A DNA stretch of 60,271 nt from Alphaproteobacteria bacterium (GCA_030425395.1 JAUIAS010000020.1:1-60271); one strand, 5' to 3'; counted from the first letter of the stretch, positions 35,129 to 44,163 are shown. Notes: generated by a model from the sequence alone, not told the origin. Numbers and translations: made by a program.

Positions 35129-36242
35129 AGGCATCTCCCGCCTGATATTCCTTGATTTTTTCCAGTGAGACCTCGACACCCAGACCCGGCCGGTCAGGCA
35201 GCACCGCCACTCCGTTCTTGATCCAGTCCGAAAAATCCGTGACGTCATCGGCCATTCTGAGGGTCGACATATAGGCGTGGCCGCAGGGCATGAGGTGGGG
35301 CAATGTCACCCCAAGATGAAGCGACGCGGCCTGTGTAATGCCCAGTTCGATCATCGAGTTCATCAACACCCGTTTGCCTGCCTTGCGCACCGCATCGGCG
35401 ATCTGGACACTGTTTGCCAAACCGCCATTCTTGGAAATCTTGATCGAAAACACATCCGCGGACCCGCGTTGGATGATCTCCTCGGCATTGGCGGGGGTCA
35501 AAAGCGCCTCATCCACGGAAATCGGCAGATCCGTCTGATCGCAAAGCGCGCTCATCCCCTCCAGATCCTCGGCGCGCAGGGGCTGTTCGACCAAGACCAC
35601 CGGCAACCCGTCGCAGCCCTTGACGTAGGCTTGCGCCTGCTCCCTGCTCCATCCCTGATTGGCGTCGACCATGATCTTGACCCCGTCCGGGGCCCGCTCC
35701 AGAACATCGCGTGTGCGGGTGATCTCATCCTCGATCGGCCTGCTGCCCATTTTCAGCATATAGGTGCGAAATCCCTGTGGGTGGCGTTCGTGAATAACGT
35801 CCAGATCTTCCTGCGCGGTCCCGCTGGAAGTGGGCCAGAGGACATCAATGCCATCCTGCGCACGTGCGCCCAGCAACTGCCAGACAGGCAACTGTCGCGC
35901 GCGGGCCAAGGCATCATAGCACGCGATGTCGATGGCGGCAGCCGGTGTGCCATGGTGGCCACGGCCCAGCCCGTTTTCCACCCATTCGGCCACACACTGG
36001 CCGGTCATGTCCGGTGCGCGCGCCGCAATCGCCTGGCTTGCCTTTTCCAGCGTGTAGCCATCGAATTCGGCATGGGGATCGCATTCGCCCCACCCGGTCA
36101 CTCCGTTCTCGAGCGTCACCCTGACAATAGCGGCCCGCGAATGTGTCAGCGTGCCCAGCACAGCCGACAGGTGATAGGGGCGCGCAAGCGGAATGCGGAT
36201 CGGCCAGCACTCCAGTTGTGCGATCTTCAGACCTCCTGCCAT
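35118..36242 (-). CDS. enolase-superfamily (MLE/mandelate-racemase-like) enzyme
   Basis: 374-aa enzyme with the N-terminal capping domain (residues 1-125) and a TIM barrel. Metal ligands are seen in MVDANQGW (D), VEQPL (E) and SVDEAL (D), the general-base Lys in FSIKISKNGG, and a distal acidic residue in NSMIELGIT. This is the MLE-subgroup pattern shared by dipeptide epimerases, cis-3-hydroxyproline dehydratase and hydroxyproline-betaine epimerase. It would abstract an alpha proton to racemise or dehydrate an imported amino-acid-like compound. Placed inside the ABC importer operon, it probably prepares the substrate for the two dehydrogenases. Confidence 0.85.
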   Translation of the reverse strand: MAGGLKIAQLECWPIRIPLARPYHLSAVLGTLTHSRAAIVRVTLENGVTGWGECDPHAEFDGYTLEKASQAIAARAPDMTGQCVAEWVENGLGRGHHGTPAAAIDIACYDALARARQLPVWQLLGARAQDGIDVLWPTSSGTAQEDLDVIHERHPQGFRTYMLKMGSRPIEDEITRTRDVLERAPDGVKIMVDANQGWSREQAQAYVKGCDGLPVVLVEQPLRAEDLEGMSALCDQTDLPISVDEALLTPANAEEIIQRGSADVFSIKISKNGGLANSVQIADAVRKAGKRVLMNSMIELGITQAASLHLGVTLPHLMPCGHAYMSTLRMADDVTDFSDWIKNGVAVLPDRPGLGVEVSLEKIKEYQAGDAYVV

Positions 36243-37228
36243 CAGCTCAGCCCTTTCGCGGTAATTTTGATCCGGGGATCAAGATAGGAATAGAGAACGT
36301 CGGTCAGAAAATTGAGCGAGATCACGAGGATCGCCAGCATCAGAAAGGTGCCTTGTGCCACCGGATAATCATGCTGCGCGGCGCTTTCGACCATCAACTG
36401 ACCCATTCCGGGCCACGAGAACAGGGATTCAACCACCACCTGCCCGCCAACCGCAAAGCCGATCATGATGCCAGAGATCGTGACCACACCCAAAAGCGCA
36501 TTGCGGGCTGCGTGGCGCATCATGATAACCCGCGATTTCAGCCCCTTGGCACGGGCCAGTTCGATGTAATCGGATCCCAGAACCTCAAGCATACTGTCGC
36601 GCATGATCAGCATGGGGGTCGAGATATAATACATGCCCACTGTCAGCGTCGGCAGAACCAAACGGTGCCAGAAATCCGCAGTCATCAACAGGTCCAGCAC
36701 ACCGTCAGGACGTGCGCCCGGCGCATACATGCCGCCTGTCGGGAACATCCCCAGCCGGTAGCTCAGCACCATCAGCAGCAAAAGCCCGGTGATAAAGGGC
36801 GGTGCCGCCTGAAAAATCAGCCCGACCACCGTTCCGATCAGGTCCACAGGCCCGTTGCGCCGCCATGCCATGATAATGCCCATGCCGATGCCCAGAACCA
36901 GCGTCATGCACATGCCTGCCGCCATCAGAAGGATCGTGTTCCAGAACCGATGACCGAGAATATCGGTGACTTCTTGCGCCGAAACAAAGGACCGCCCCCA
37001 TTCCAGCGTCGCGAGGTTCTTCATGTAGATCATGTATTGCTTCCAGACCGGTTCGTTCAGTCCGAACGCCTCTCGCATCCGCTCTTGCACCGCCGGGTCC
37101 ATCGCCGGGCTGATGACCTGCATTGTCGGCTCACCCGGAAGCATACGGAAAATGATGAACAAGATCGTCGCCACCGCAAAGATGGTGATCAGGGTATAGA
37201 CGAAACGTCGGAGGATATAGTCAAGCAT
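36242..37228 (-). CDS. dipeptide-type ABC importer permease (DppB-like)
   Basis: 328-aa permease with six predicted helices. The N-terminus MLDYILRRFVYTLITIFAVATILFIIFRMLPG is diagnostic of DppB/OppB. The EAA loop is in ARAKGLKSRVIMMRHAARNALLGV, followed by GIMIGFAVGGQVVVESLFSWPGMG. It overlaps the enolase-superfamily start by 1 nt and lies 88 bp after the substrate-binding-protein gene, with a strong hairpin in that gap. Confidence 0.93.
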   Translation of the reverse strand: MLDYILRRFVYTLITIFAVATILFIIFRMLPGEPTMQVISPAMDPAVQERMREAFGLNEPVWKQYMIYMKNLATLEWGRSFVSAQEVTDILGHRFWNTILLMAAGMCMTLVLGIGMGIIMAWRRNGPVDLIGTVVGLIFQAAPPFITGLLLLMVLSYRLGMFPTGGMYAPGARPDGVLDLLMTADFWHRLVLPTLTVGMYYISTPMLIMRDSMLEVLGSDYIELARAKGLKSRVIMMRHAARNALLGVVTISGIMIGFAVGGQVVVESLFSWPGMGQLMVESAAQHDYPVAQGTFLMLAILVISLNFLTDVLYSYLDPRIKITAKGLS

Positions 37229-37258
37229 GGGACTGTTCCGGGCATGAGCAGGAAGGGT

Positions 37259-37284
37259 CCGTCAGGCCCCTGCGGGCCTGACGG
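37259..37284 (-). terminator. intercistronic hairpin after the SBP_bac_5 gene
   Basis: CCGTCAGGCCC (37259-37269) and GGGCCTGACGG (37274-37284) form a perfect 11-bp stem with a 4-nt loop. It lies between the binding-protein stop (37317) and the permease start (37228). No U-tract follows on the minus strand. It is likely an mRNA-stabilising or partial-termination element that raises binding-protein expression over the rest. Confidence 0.65.
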
Positions 37285-37316
37285 TTTGATGAAACTAGGC
37301 TCTTTTGTCAGATGGA

Positions 37317-38948
37317 TCAGCCCGGATAGAGCAGCTTTCCGTCATCGTTCCAGCTATAGCCGGCCGCCGCCAGAACGTCGCGCGCGGCCTTGACGTTGGT
37401 GGGCCGCGATTTCACCGCGCTGTTGTGCCAGAACTTGTTCGCCGGTGCGATCACCGACCCGCCGTTTTCGGCATAGCCCGACATGATGACGTCGCGAATG
37501 ACATCGCGGGGGATGATCATGTCCATGGCCTTGCGGAAGGCTTTGTCGGCAAGAGGACCACGCCGCACATTATAGCCAAGGTCATAGAAGCCGTGGCTGG
37601 CATAGCCCGCGCCAACAACGCCGTTGATCTTGTTGAGATCCTGAACCAGCGCGGGTTTCAGAATATAGCGGGTGCGGTCGCATTCGCCTGCTTCGATTGC
37701 CGCCGCCATCGCATCGTGGCTGCCATATGTGACACGGATGATGCCTGCGCATTTCGGCGGGCTGAAGTGATCCATGTTGGCGCTGACTTTCAGTTCCTTG
37801 CCGCGATCCCAATAGTCGAACTTGAACGGGCCCGAACCGATCGGGTTTTCGTTGGCAAAGTTCAGAACATCGTCAATCCCTGCCTTTTCCGGAATATCCT
37901 TCCAGATGTGCTGGGGCAGAATGAAGAACGAACAGAAGAAGTTGATCATCAGCGGCGCATGCGGCGCGCTCAGCTTGATACGCAGCGAATTGGCACCGGT
38001 CTTGCTGACGCTTTCGAACTTTTCCAGCGACGAGATAAAGAACGGCGCTTTCCACTTGGTGCAATAATCAAAGCTGAAAATCACATCATCAATGGTGACC
38101 GGCATACCGTCGTGGAACTTCATGCCATCGCGCAACACGATATCGACGGTCGTGTCGTCAACGATATTGATCGCGGTCGCCGCCCAAGGCACCACCTTGC
38201 CTGTCGGGTCAACCTGCGCAAGACGATCATAGATCATCCGGAGTTCTTTGAATTCGTTTGAATCGGTGGCTGACACCGGGTTGAGGTTCTTCAGCGGCGA
38301 CGTCTGGCCGGTGCGGACATACCCATCGCCATGTTTCACGCTGACATTGATATCGGTCCAGAAGCTGCCGATCCCTTCGCCCAGCATGGGCACGACGCCT
38401 TCAAGCCGGTCTTCGCGATAGGCGTTTGTCATGGACGGATAAACGATCGGGCTGCGCACGGCATCTTCGTGCAACAGGGCCTGTGCTTCGTGCACCAGCG
38501 CCTGCCGCTCTTCGGCAACCATGGCAACCTGCTGGGCGTCGCTCAATTCGTTGATGCGCGCGTTGTCATAGCCCCATTTGTTATAGGCCCCGTCCTTGTG
38601 ATGCTGCATCCGGATAAAGGTTTCCGGGTCGATCCGGTTGGCACGTCCGGTCCAGCGGACGATGAACATGTCAAAGTCCTGCTCCTTGAACACCTTGCCG
38701 ATACCGAGGTTGTAATCTTCTGCGGCCAGCTTGATATCCCAGCCAATGCCCTTGGCAGCCTGGGTGATCAGTCGGCCCATTTCCGGGCGCACCGGGTCAA
38801 AGCTCGCGTTTGCCGTCAGCACCGACATGCTCTCAACAGGTTGGCCCGCCGATGCAAAGGCAGGCACTGCCGTGCTCGCCGCCAACGCTGCGCCAGCGGC
38901 ACCTGTGCGTTGCAAGAACGCACGACGATTCATCGTGTCATTGGTCAT
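37317..38948 (-). CDS. ABC substrate-binding protein, family 5 (DppA-like), apparently circularly permuted
   Basis: 543-aa periplasmic receptor with a Tat-type signal (NRRAFLQRTG; residues 1-34). Unlike normal SBP_bac_5 proteins, residues about 36-200 carry what is usually the C-terminal part: VESMSVLTANASFDPVR, DFDMFIVRWTGRANRIDPE, WGYDNARINEL, EERQALVHEAQALLHEDA and LEGVVPMLGEGIGSFW. Residues about 215-543 carry the usual N-terminal and central parts: LKNLNPVSATDSNEFKEL, LRDGMKFHDGMPVTIDDV, NPIGSGPFKF, the RRGPLADKAFRKAMDMII helix and the terminal AAGYSWNDDGKLLYPG. That is a domain-order circular permutation with termini in one surface loop. The reading frame is open, with GGGAG upstream of ATG 38948. 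First gene of the 12-gene operon, divergent from lysR. Confidence 0.9.
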   Translation of the reverse strand: MTNDTMNRRAFLQRTGAAGAALAASTAVPAFASAGQPVESMSVLTANASFDPVRPEMGRLITQAAKGIGWDIKLAAEDYNLGIGKVFKEQDFDMFIVRWTGRANRIDPETFIRMQHHKDGAYNKWGYDNARINELSDAQQVAMVAEERQALVHEAQALLHEDAVRSPIVYPSMTNAYREDRLEGVVPMLGEGIGSFWTDINVSVKHGDGYVRTGQTSPLKNLNPVSATDSNEFKELRMIYDRLAQVDPTGKVVPWAATAINIVDDTTVDIVLRDGMKFHDGMPVTIDDVIFSFDYCTKWKAPFFISSLEKFESVSKTGANSLRIKLSAPHAPLMINFFCSFFILPQHIWKDIPEKAGIDDVLNFANENPIGSGPFKFDYWDRGKELKVSANMDHFSPPKCAGIIRVTYGSHDAMAAAIEAGECDRTRYILKPALVQDLNKINGVVGAGYASHGFYDLGYNVRRGPLADKAFRKAMDMIIPRDVIRDVIMSGYAENGGSVIAPANKFWHNSAVKSRPTNVKAARDVLAAAGYSWNDDGKLLYPG

Positions 38949-39074
38949 TTTTGTCTCCCTGCGGTGTCGCCCCAGACCCCCAATGGTCTCCCAAGCGCGA
39001 CCCCCTCCTACGTGCTGGTCAGGCTATGGGGGGAAATGGTATTCTACAAATTGATAGTTTTCATAGATGCATGA

Positions 39075-39980
39075 ATGGATGGAATGGATATGCGCACTCG
39101 GGACCTGGAATTCCTCAACAACCTGATCCGCCTTGGATCCGTGTCCGAAACCGCGCGGGTCATGCACACCACGCAATCGAACGCCAGCAAGATGCTCAAG
39201 AAACTGGAGGATCACTTTGGTTTCCAGTTGGTCGAACGGATGAATGGCCGCCTGTATCCGACCGAAGAAGGCCGACTGATCGCGGAACAGGCAGAAGCTT
39301 CGCTGATCAGTCTTCGCCAGCTCGAATCCCGCGCCCGAAACCTGAGGGAAATGCGCCATGGCAGCCTGACAGTCGGCACCACGCCGCAACTGTCCCGCGA
39401 ATTCGTCCCGGAAGCCGTGGCAACCTTCATGCTGTCGCATCCCGCCGTCGCGACGAACATACAAACCAGAAACTCCCGCGCACTGATCGAGCTGGTGGCG
39501 CGCAGACAGATCGACTTTGCCATCGGCCTGCTGTCCATCGACGATCCCAATGTGGACTGCAGCAAGCTGTTCAACGTCGAACTGATGGCAGCCATTGAAA
39601 AGACAAATCCGCTTTGCGCAAAGGCCCGGCTGCAACCAAGCGACTTTCACCGCCAGAACTTCATCACCGCCAGCATGCTGGACCGGTCCCGCAAGCAGAT
39701 CGAAGATTTTTTCGATCTGGAAGGTGCCCAACCGATCGAGCGCGCGGAGGCGTCGCTGTCGTTCACGCGCATGAGAATGGTCGAACGCGGGATCGGCGTC
39801 ACGATGGTCGATGCGCTTTCGGTGCAGGAATACAGAGGCAATTCCATTGAATTCAGACCGCTGGCACCTGCTCTCCACCTGACCGTCTGGCTGATGAAAT
39901 CCAAGCTGCAACCCAAGTCAAAAATCGGGGATGCATTCACGCAACTGATCAAGGACCGCGCGGCCCGGATGATGGCCTGA
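39075..39980 (+). CDS. LysR-family transcriptional regulator
   Basis: 301-aa LysR protein. The N-terminal winged helix is LEFLNNLIRLGSVSETARVMHTTQSNASKMLKKLEDHFGFQLVER (about 10-55), followed by a periplasmic-binding-protein-like effector domain. Starts at 39075, 39084 or 39090 are possible in the same frame; the first is used. It is transcribed divergently from the ABC/dehydrogenase operon, so it most likely controls that operon in response to its substrate. The AT-rich stretch 39041-39068 in the gap is the likely binding and promoter site, though no clear T-N11-A box was picked. Confidence 0.9.
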   Translation: MDGMDMRTRDLEFLNNLIRLGSVSETARVMHTTQSNASKMLKKLEDHFGFQLVERMNGRLYPTEEGRLIAEQAEASLISLRQLESRARNLREMRHGSLTVGTTPQLSREFVPEAVATFMLSHPAVATNIQTRNSRALIELVARRQIDFAIGLLSIDDPNVDCSKLFNVELMAAIEKTNPLCAKARLQPSDFHRQNFITASMLDRSRKQIEDFFDLEGAQPIERAEASLSFTRMRMVERGIGVTMVDALSVQEYRGNSIEFRPLAPALHLTVWLMKSKLQPKSKIGDAFTQLIKDRAARMMA

Positions 39981-40069
39981 AATGCTGATGGCAGCGCCTG
40001 TGATAAAGGCTTTGGTGCCCCGATACCGGACCGAGCGGGCCTTTTCCAAACCCCGCCGGTTCGGCAAGC

Positions 40070-40747
40070 TTAATCGAAGCCTACAAACCGGGCCGCATTT
40101 TCAACCGGGCGGCGGCGTGATTTCACCGAATTGGCGGCAAAGCTTTCATCCGGCCAGCCCAGCGCAACACAGGTCAGAATGACCTGATCATCGGGAATGC
40201 CCGCATGTTCGCGCACCACGGGCGATTGCATGATGCCTTGCCCGTTGATGACCGCACCAAGCCCGCGGTCCCACGCCGCCAGAACCAGCCCGTAGGTCAC
40301 CGCTCCCAGATCGAAATGCGCGATGGTGCCACGTTCCTCGAGCGAACGGTCGAAACACACCACAACAGACACCGGCGCATCGAATTGCCGGAACCCGCGC
40401 ATCACCCAATCCTGACGGCGTTCCTTGTCGTTGCGCTCGATGCCCATCGCCTCGAAAAGCTGCACGGCGATTTCAATCTGTCGCTGCCTGTGCACGCCTT
40501 CATATGATCCGTGATCCTTGATTTCCCGTTGCGGCGGCACCCCGGCCAGCATCCGTTCGGTATTGCCCTGACGAACCTTTTCCAGAACGTCGCCGGTCAG
40601 CACATGCAGGTGCCAGGGCTGTGTGTTCATCGAGGACGGCGCGCGATTGGCCAGAGCGATGATTTCCTCAAGCAGAGCGCGATCCACCGGGTCTTTGGTA
40701 AAGCCGCGAATACTGCGCCGTTCCATCATGGCCTGCGTCACTTCCAT
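40070..40747 (-). CDS. nitroreductase-family FMN oxidoreductase
   Basis: 225-aa nitroreductase-fold enzyme. FMN-phosphate contacts are in MMERRSIRGF near the N-terminus, RAPSSMNTQPWHLHVLTG is the signature block, and the C-terminal LTCVALGWPDE plus RRPVEN is conserved. These homodimers reduce nitro, quinone or enone groups with NAD(P)H. The start at 40747 is supported by AGGAGAG upstream; the frame to 40816 is an extension. It is divergent from the acyl-CoA ligase, with a 195-bp gap. Confidence 0.92.
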   Translation of the reverse strand: MEVTQAMMERRSIRGFTKDPVDRALLEEIIALANRAPSSMNTQPWHLHVLTGDVLEKVRQGNTERMLAGVPPQREIKDHGSYEGVHRQRQIEIAVQLFEAMGIERNDKERRQDWVMRGFRQFDAPVSVVVCFDRSLEERGTIAHFDLGAVTYGLVLAAWDRGLGAVINGQGIMQSPVVREHAGIPDDQVILTCVALGWPDESFAANSVKSRRRPVENAARFVGFD

Positions 40748-40942
40748 CGGGATCTCTCCTGCTTGTGGTTCTGTCTCGTCGATTTTCAGGTGTAGCCGCA
40801 CCGGAAAACCGGGCAAAGAAAAAACTTGATAATTTAAGTAGTTTCGCCGCGTAACGGCGCGTCGTCCCTACCCCTTGAACCGCAAGGCTGTTATTGATTT
40901 CGCAGTAAGCATACCCATCAACCCAAACATGGTGCGCCCAAG
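40748..40942. promoter_or_regulatory. divergent intergenic region, nitroreductase / acyl-CoA ligase
   Basis: 195 bp with an AT-rich core at 40816-40845. An imperfect 16-bp inverted repeat, ACTTGATAATTTAAGT (40824-40839), is centred there and could be an operator for the two divergent transcripts. No regulator gene is adjacent. No gene seen in the gap. Confidence 0.35.
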
Positions 40943-42517
40943 ATGATACCGATCAATCCTCCCGTTACCGACACCCCACCCAGCGAAACGGTTGTGGCGC
41001 GGCTGCGTGCCAATGCACGTGCACATCCGGACAAGCCCGCGCTTGTCTGCGGCGACCAACGCCTGAACTGGGGCGCGCTGGACGAACGGATGAACCGGGT
41101 CGCAAACCTGTTGTTGCACGAGGGTCTGCAGAAAGGCGACAACGTGGCCATCCTGTCGGCCAATTCCATAGCCTACGCAGAACTGTTCACCGGCATCTTG
41201 CGGGCCGGGGGCTGCGTCACGCCCCTGTCGTCAATGGCCTCGCCCGAGGCCTTGCGCAAGATGCTGACAGACTGCGGCGCGCGGGCCATCTTTGTGGCGG
41301 ACCAGTACCGCGATCTGGTGGCCGGGTTCGTGACGGACATGGCGATCAAACGCTTTGCCATCGACTTTGCCGATCCCGCTTTCATGGACTACGAAGCCGC
41401 GATGCAAGCCGCATCCACCACCGACCCGATGATTGATCTGGAGATGTCGGACGCGTTCAACCTGATTTATTCCTCGGGCACCACCGGCACGCCCAAGGGG
41501 ATCTTGCACAATCACTGGATGCGCGCGGCGCAGATGGACCGGGTGTCGCCCAATGGCTATGACGACAATGCCCGCACCCTGATTTCCACGCCGCTCTATT
41601 CCAACACCACCATTGTATCGTTCATACCCACGTTGTTTGGCGGATCCTGTGTGCACCTGATGCCCAAGTTCGACGCGCGCAAATATCTTGAAATCGTCGA
41701 ACGCGAAAAGATCACCCACACCATGCTCGTGCCCGTTCAATACAAGCGGATCATGGATGTGGGGGATTTCGATGATTTCGACCTCAGTTCGATGCGGGTC
41801 AAGTTTTCGACATCTGCCCCCCTGCGCGCGGACGTCAAACGCGATGTTCTGGCCCGGTTCCCCGGCAAGTTGATGGAATATTACGGCCTGACCGAAGGCG
41901 GCGGTGTCACCGTTCTGGTGGCCGACGAACATCCGACCAAGCTTCACACCGTGGGCAAGCTGGCCCCCGGCAACGATATCCGCCTGATCGACGCAGACGG
42001 CAACGAAGTGCCGCCCGGAGAGGTGGGCGAAATCTGCGGCCGTGGTCCGACCATGATGGCGGGGTATTTCGGGCGCGACGATCTGACGGCGGACTATATC
42101 TGGCGCAATGAAAACGGCGATGTGTATTTCCGCTCGGGCGATATGGGATCGTTCGACGAAGACGGGTTCCTTGTGCTGTCGGACCGCAAGAAGGACATGA
42201 TCATTTCGGGCGGGCTGAACATCTATGCCAACGATCTGGAGCTGGTGCTTCTCGACGACCCGGATGTGACCGACGCCTGCGCCATCGGAATTCCGTCCGA
42301 GGCCTGGGGGGAGACCCCGCTGGGTCTGGTGGTGTTGCGCGACGGCGCGACACGCGGGGCCGATGACATTCTGCAACGGGCCAACGCCCGGCTGGGCAAA
42401 AGCCAGCGACTGTCCGGCGTCGAACTGCGCGGCACCCTGCCGCGCAGCACGATCGGCAAGATCCTCAAGAAGGATCTGCGGGCACCTTATTGGGAAACAG
42501 GAAAGGACTCCTTGTGA
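40943..42517 (+). CDS. AMP-forming acyl-CoA ligase 1
   Basis: 524-aa ANL-superfamily adenylate-forming enzyme. The phosphate-binding P-loop is in LIYSSGTTGTPKGI, the A5 motif in YYGLTEGGGV, and the C-terminal A8-A10 region in SGDMGSFDEDGFLVLSDRKKDMIISGGLNIY with the catalytic Lys in RSTIGKILKK. It activates a carboxylic acid to its CoA thioester with ATP; chain specificity cannot be read from the sequence. It overlaps the ThDP enzyme gene by GTGA, so the two are coupled. Confidence 0.92.
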   Translation: MIPINPPVTDTPPSETVVARLRANARAHPDKPALVCGDQRLNWGALDERMNRVANLLLHEGLQKGDNVAILSANSIAYAELFTGILRAGGCVTPLSSMASPEALRKMLTDCGARAIFVADQYRDLVAGFVTDMAIKRFAIDFADPAFMDYEAAMQAASTTDPMIDLEMSDAFNLIYSSGTTGTPKGILHNHWMRAAQMDRVSPNGYDDNARTLISTPLYSNTTIVSFIPTLFGGSCVHLMPKFDARKYLEIVEREKITHTMLVPVQYKRIMDVGDFDDFDLSSMRVKFSTSAPLRADVKRDVLARFPGKLMEYYGLTEGGGVTVLVADEHPTKLHTVGKLAPGNDIRLIDADGNEVPPGEVGEICGRGPTMMAGYFGRDDLTADYIWRNENGDVYFRSGDMGSFDEDGFLVLSDRKKDMIISGGLNIYANDLELVLLDDPDVTDACAIGIPSEAWGETPLGLVVLRDGATRGADDILQRANARLGKSQRLSGVELRGTLPRSTIGKILKKDLRAPYWETGKDSL

Positions 42518-44073
42518 ACGATACGCAAATGAACGGCGCCGAAAGCCTTGTCCACAGCCTCATCGCGAACGGGATCGAGGTGTGCTTTACCAATCCCGGC
42601 ACATCGGAAATGCATTTCGTCGCCGCCCTTGATCACATTGCGGGCATGAGGTCGGTTCTGGCATTGCAAGAGGGTGTCGCCACAGGGGCGGCAGACGGCT
42701 ATTACCGCATGGCGCGCAAGCCCGCATCGACCCTGCTGCATCTGGGGCCGGGTCTGGCCAACGGATTGTCGAACCTGCACAACGCCAAGAAGGCCGGATC
42801 GGGCATCGTCAATATCGTGGGCGAACACGCCCCGAGCCACATCGCGCTGGATGCACCGCTGACCTCGGATATCGCGGGCATCGCACGCCCCGTGTCGCAT
42901 TGGGTCCACAACTCGCCATCGGCGGCAACCGTGGGCGAGGATGCCGCCAAGGCGGTGCAGGCGGCGATGGTGGCTCCGGGTCAGATCGCCACCCTGATCC
43001 TGCCCAGCGACACCGCCTGGACAGAGGGCGGTATCGTCCATGATGCGCTGGAACCGCCTGCGCCAACGGATTTCGACCAAAGCGTGCTGGAGAAAGCCGC
43101 AGAGGCGCTGGACGGGCCGTCGTCGCTGTTGTTGCTGGGCGGCGAGGCGCTGAGCGAAGCCAATCTGGAAATGGCCGGGCGTATCGCGGCGCGCACCGGC
43201 TGCAAGATCCTGTCGGAATGGTCCAATGCGCGGCTGGAACGCGGCGCGGGCCGGGTCGAGATCGGGCGGGTGCCCTATCCGATTGATATCGCGCTCAAGG
43301 TGCTGGAGCCGTTTGACCGTATCGTTCTGCTGGGCGCGCGCGCGCCGATCGGCTTCTTTGCCTATCCGGGCAAACCTGCGGTGCTGACGCGCGAAGGCGC
43401 GGAGATCCTGACGCTGGCTGATGCGGGGGCCGACCTCGGGGCCGCCCTGCACGCGCTGACCACTGCAACAGGGGCCTCTGATACGGCGCCCGCGCATGTC
43501 GTGGCCCCCGGCCTGCCGGACCGGCCCAGCGGGCCGCTGGATCTGGATCGGCTCGCACAAGTCATCGCACGCGCGATCCCCGAGGACGCGATTGTCGTGG
43601 ACGAATCCGTTACAACGGGCCGCGCCTTCTTTCCGGTGACTAAAGGAGCGCCGAAACACACCTGGCTGAACAATTGTGGCGGCTCCATCGGCTATAGCCT
43701 GCCTGCCGCGATCGGTGCCGCGATTGCCTGCCCGGATCGCAAGGTCATGACGCTGACGGGTGACGGATCGGCGATGTATACGATACAGGCGCTCTGGACC
43801 ATGGCGCGCGAAAACCTTGACGTGACCGTCCTGATCTTTGCCAACCGCCGCTACAAGATCCTGCAAGGCGAATTGACCAATGTCGGTGTCGGCAACCCCG
43901 GACCGCGCGCCATCGACATGTTGTCGCTGGACCGGCCCGATCTTCAATTCGTTTCGATGGCGCGCTCGATGGGTGTCGAAGCCTGCGAGGCCAGCACATG
44001 CGAGGAACTGGAGACCGCGATGGAAGACGGTCTGGCCTCGTCCGGGCCCTACCTCATTCAGGTGAATATCTGA
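42514..44073 (+). CDS. ThDP-dependent enzyme, acetolactate-synthase/benzoylformate-decarboxylase-like
   Basis: About 519-aa three-domain ThDP enzyme. The activating Glu is in LALQEGVATGAADGYYRM, the central nucleotide-like domain spans about 180-320, and the C-terminal ThDP/Mg site is GDGSAMYTIQALWTMARENLDVTVLIFANRRYK (GDG...N). Often annotated as acetolactate synthase large subunit, but no small regulatory subunit or ilvC is nearby. It could instead decarboxylate or ligate a 2-keto acid. GTG 42514 overlaps the ligase stop and has AGGAAAGGA upstream; ATG 42529 is an alternative start. Confidence 0.85.
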   Translation: MNDTQMNGAESLVHSLIANGIEVCFTNPGTSEMHFVAALDHIAGMRSVLALQEGVATGAADGYYRMARKPASTLLHLGPGLANGLSNLHNAKKAGSGIVNIVGEHAPSHIALDAPLTSDIAGIARPVSHWVHNSPSAATVGEDAAKAVQAAMVAPGQIATLILPSDTAWTEGGIVHDALEPPAPTDFDQSVLEKAAEALDGPSSLLLLGGEALSEANLEMAGRIAARTGCKILSEWSNARLERGAGRVEIGRVPYPIDIALKVLEPFDRIVLLGARAPIGFFAYPGKPAVLTREGAEILTLADAGADLGAALHALTTATGASDTAPAHVVAPGLPDRPSGPLDLDRLAQVIARAIPEDAIVVDESVTTGRAFFPVTKGAPKHTWLNNCGGSIGYSLPAAIGAAIACPDRKVMTLTGDGSAMYTIQALWTMARENLDVTVLIFANRRYKILQGELTNVGVGNPGPRAIDMLSLDRPDLQFVSMARSMGVEACEASTCEELETAMEDGLASSGPYLIQVNI

Positions 44074-44110
44074 ACGCGGCGTTCCCAGTCATGCGGCTTC
44101 TGGACATGGA

Positions 44111-44143
44111 CGGGTTTCTGTGGGTTTCTGGCCACGAAACCCG
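44111..44143 (+). promoter_or_regulatory. hairpin in the leader of the SDR gene
   Basis: GGGTTTCTG occurs twice (44112-44120 and 44122-44130). Either copy can pair with GAAACCCG (44136-44143), giving 8-bp or 7-bp stems, and the SDR Shine-Dalgarno CAGGGAGGA follows at 44151-44159. Two mutually exclusive stems suggest a leader switch, but this is speculative. Confidence 0.3.
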
Positions 44144-44163
44144 CAACAGTCAGGGAGGACGAC

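Noticed and set aside
42514-44073. Naming the ThDP enzyme ilvB/ilvG
   Set aside because: No small subunit or ilvC neighbour is present and the context is CoA-ligase catabolism, so only the family is stated.
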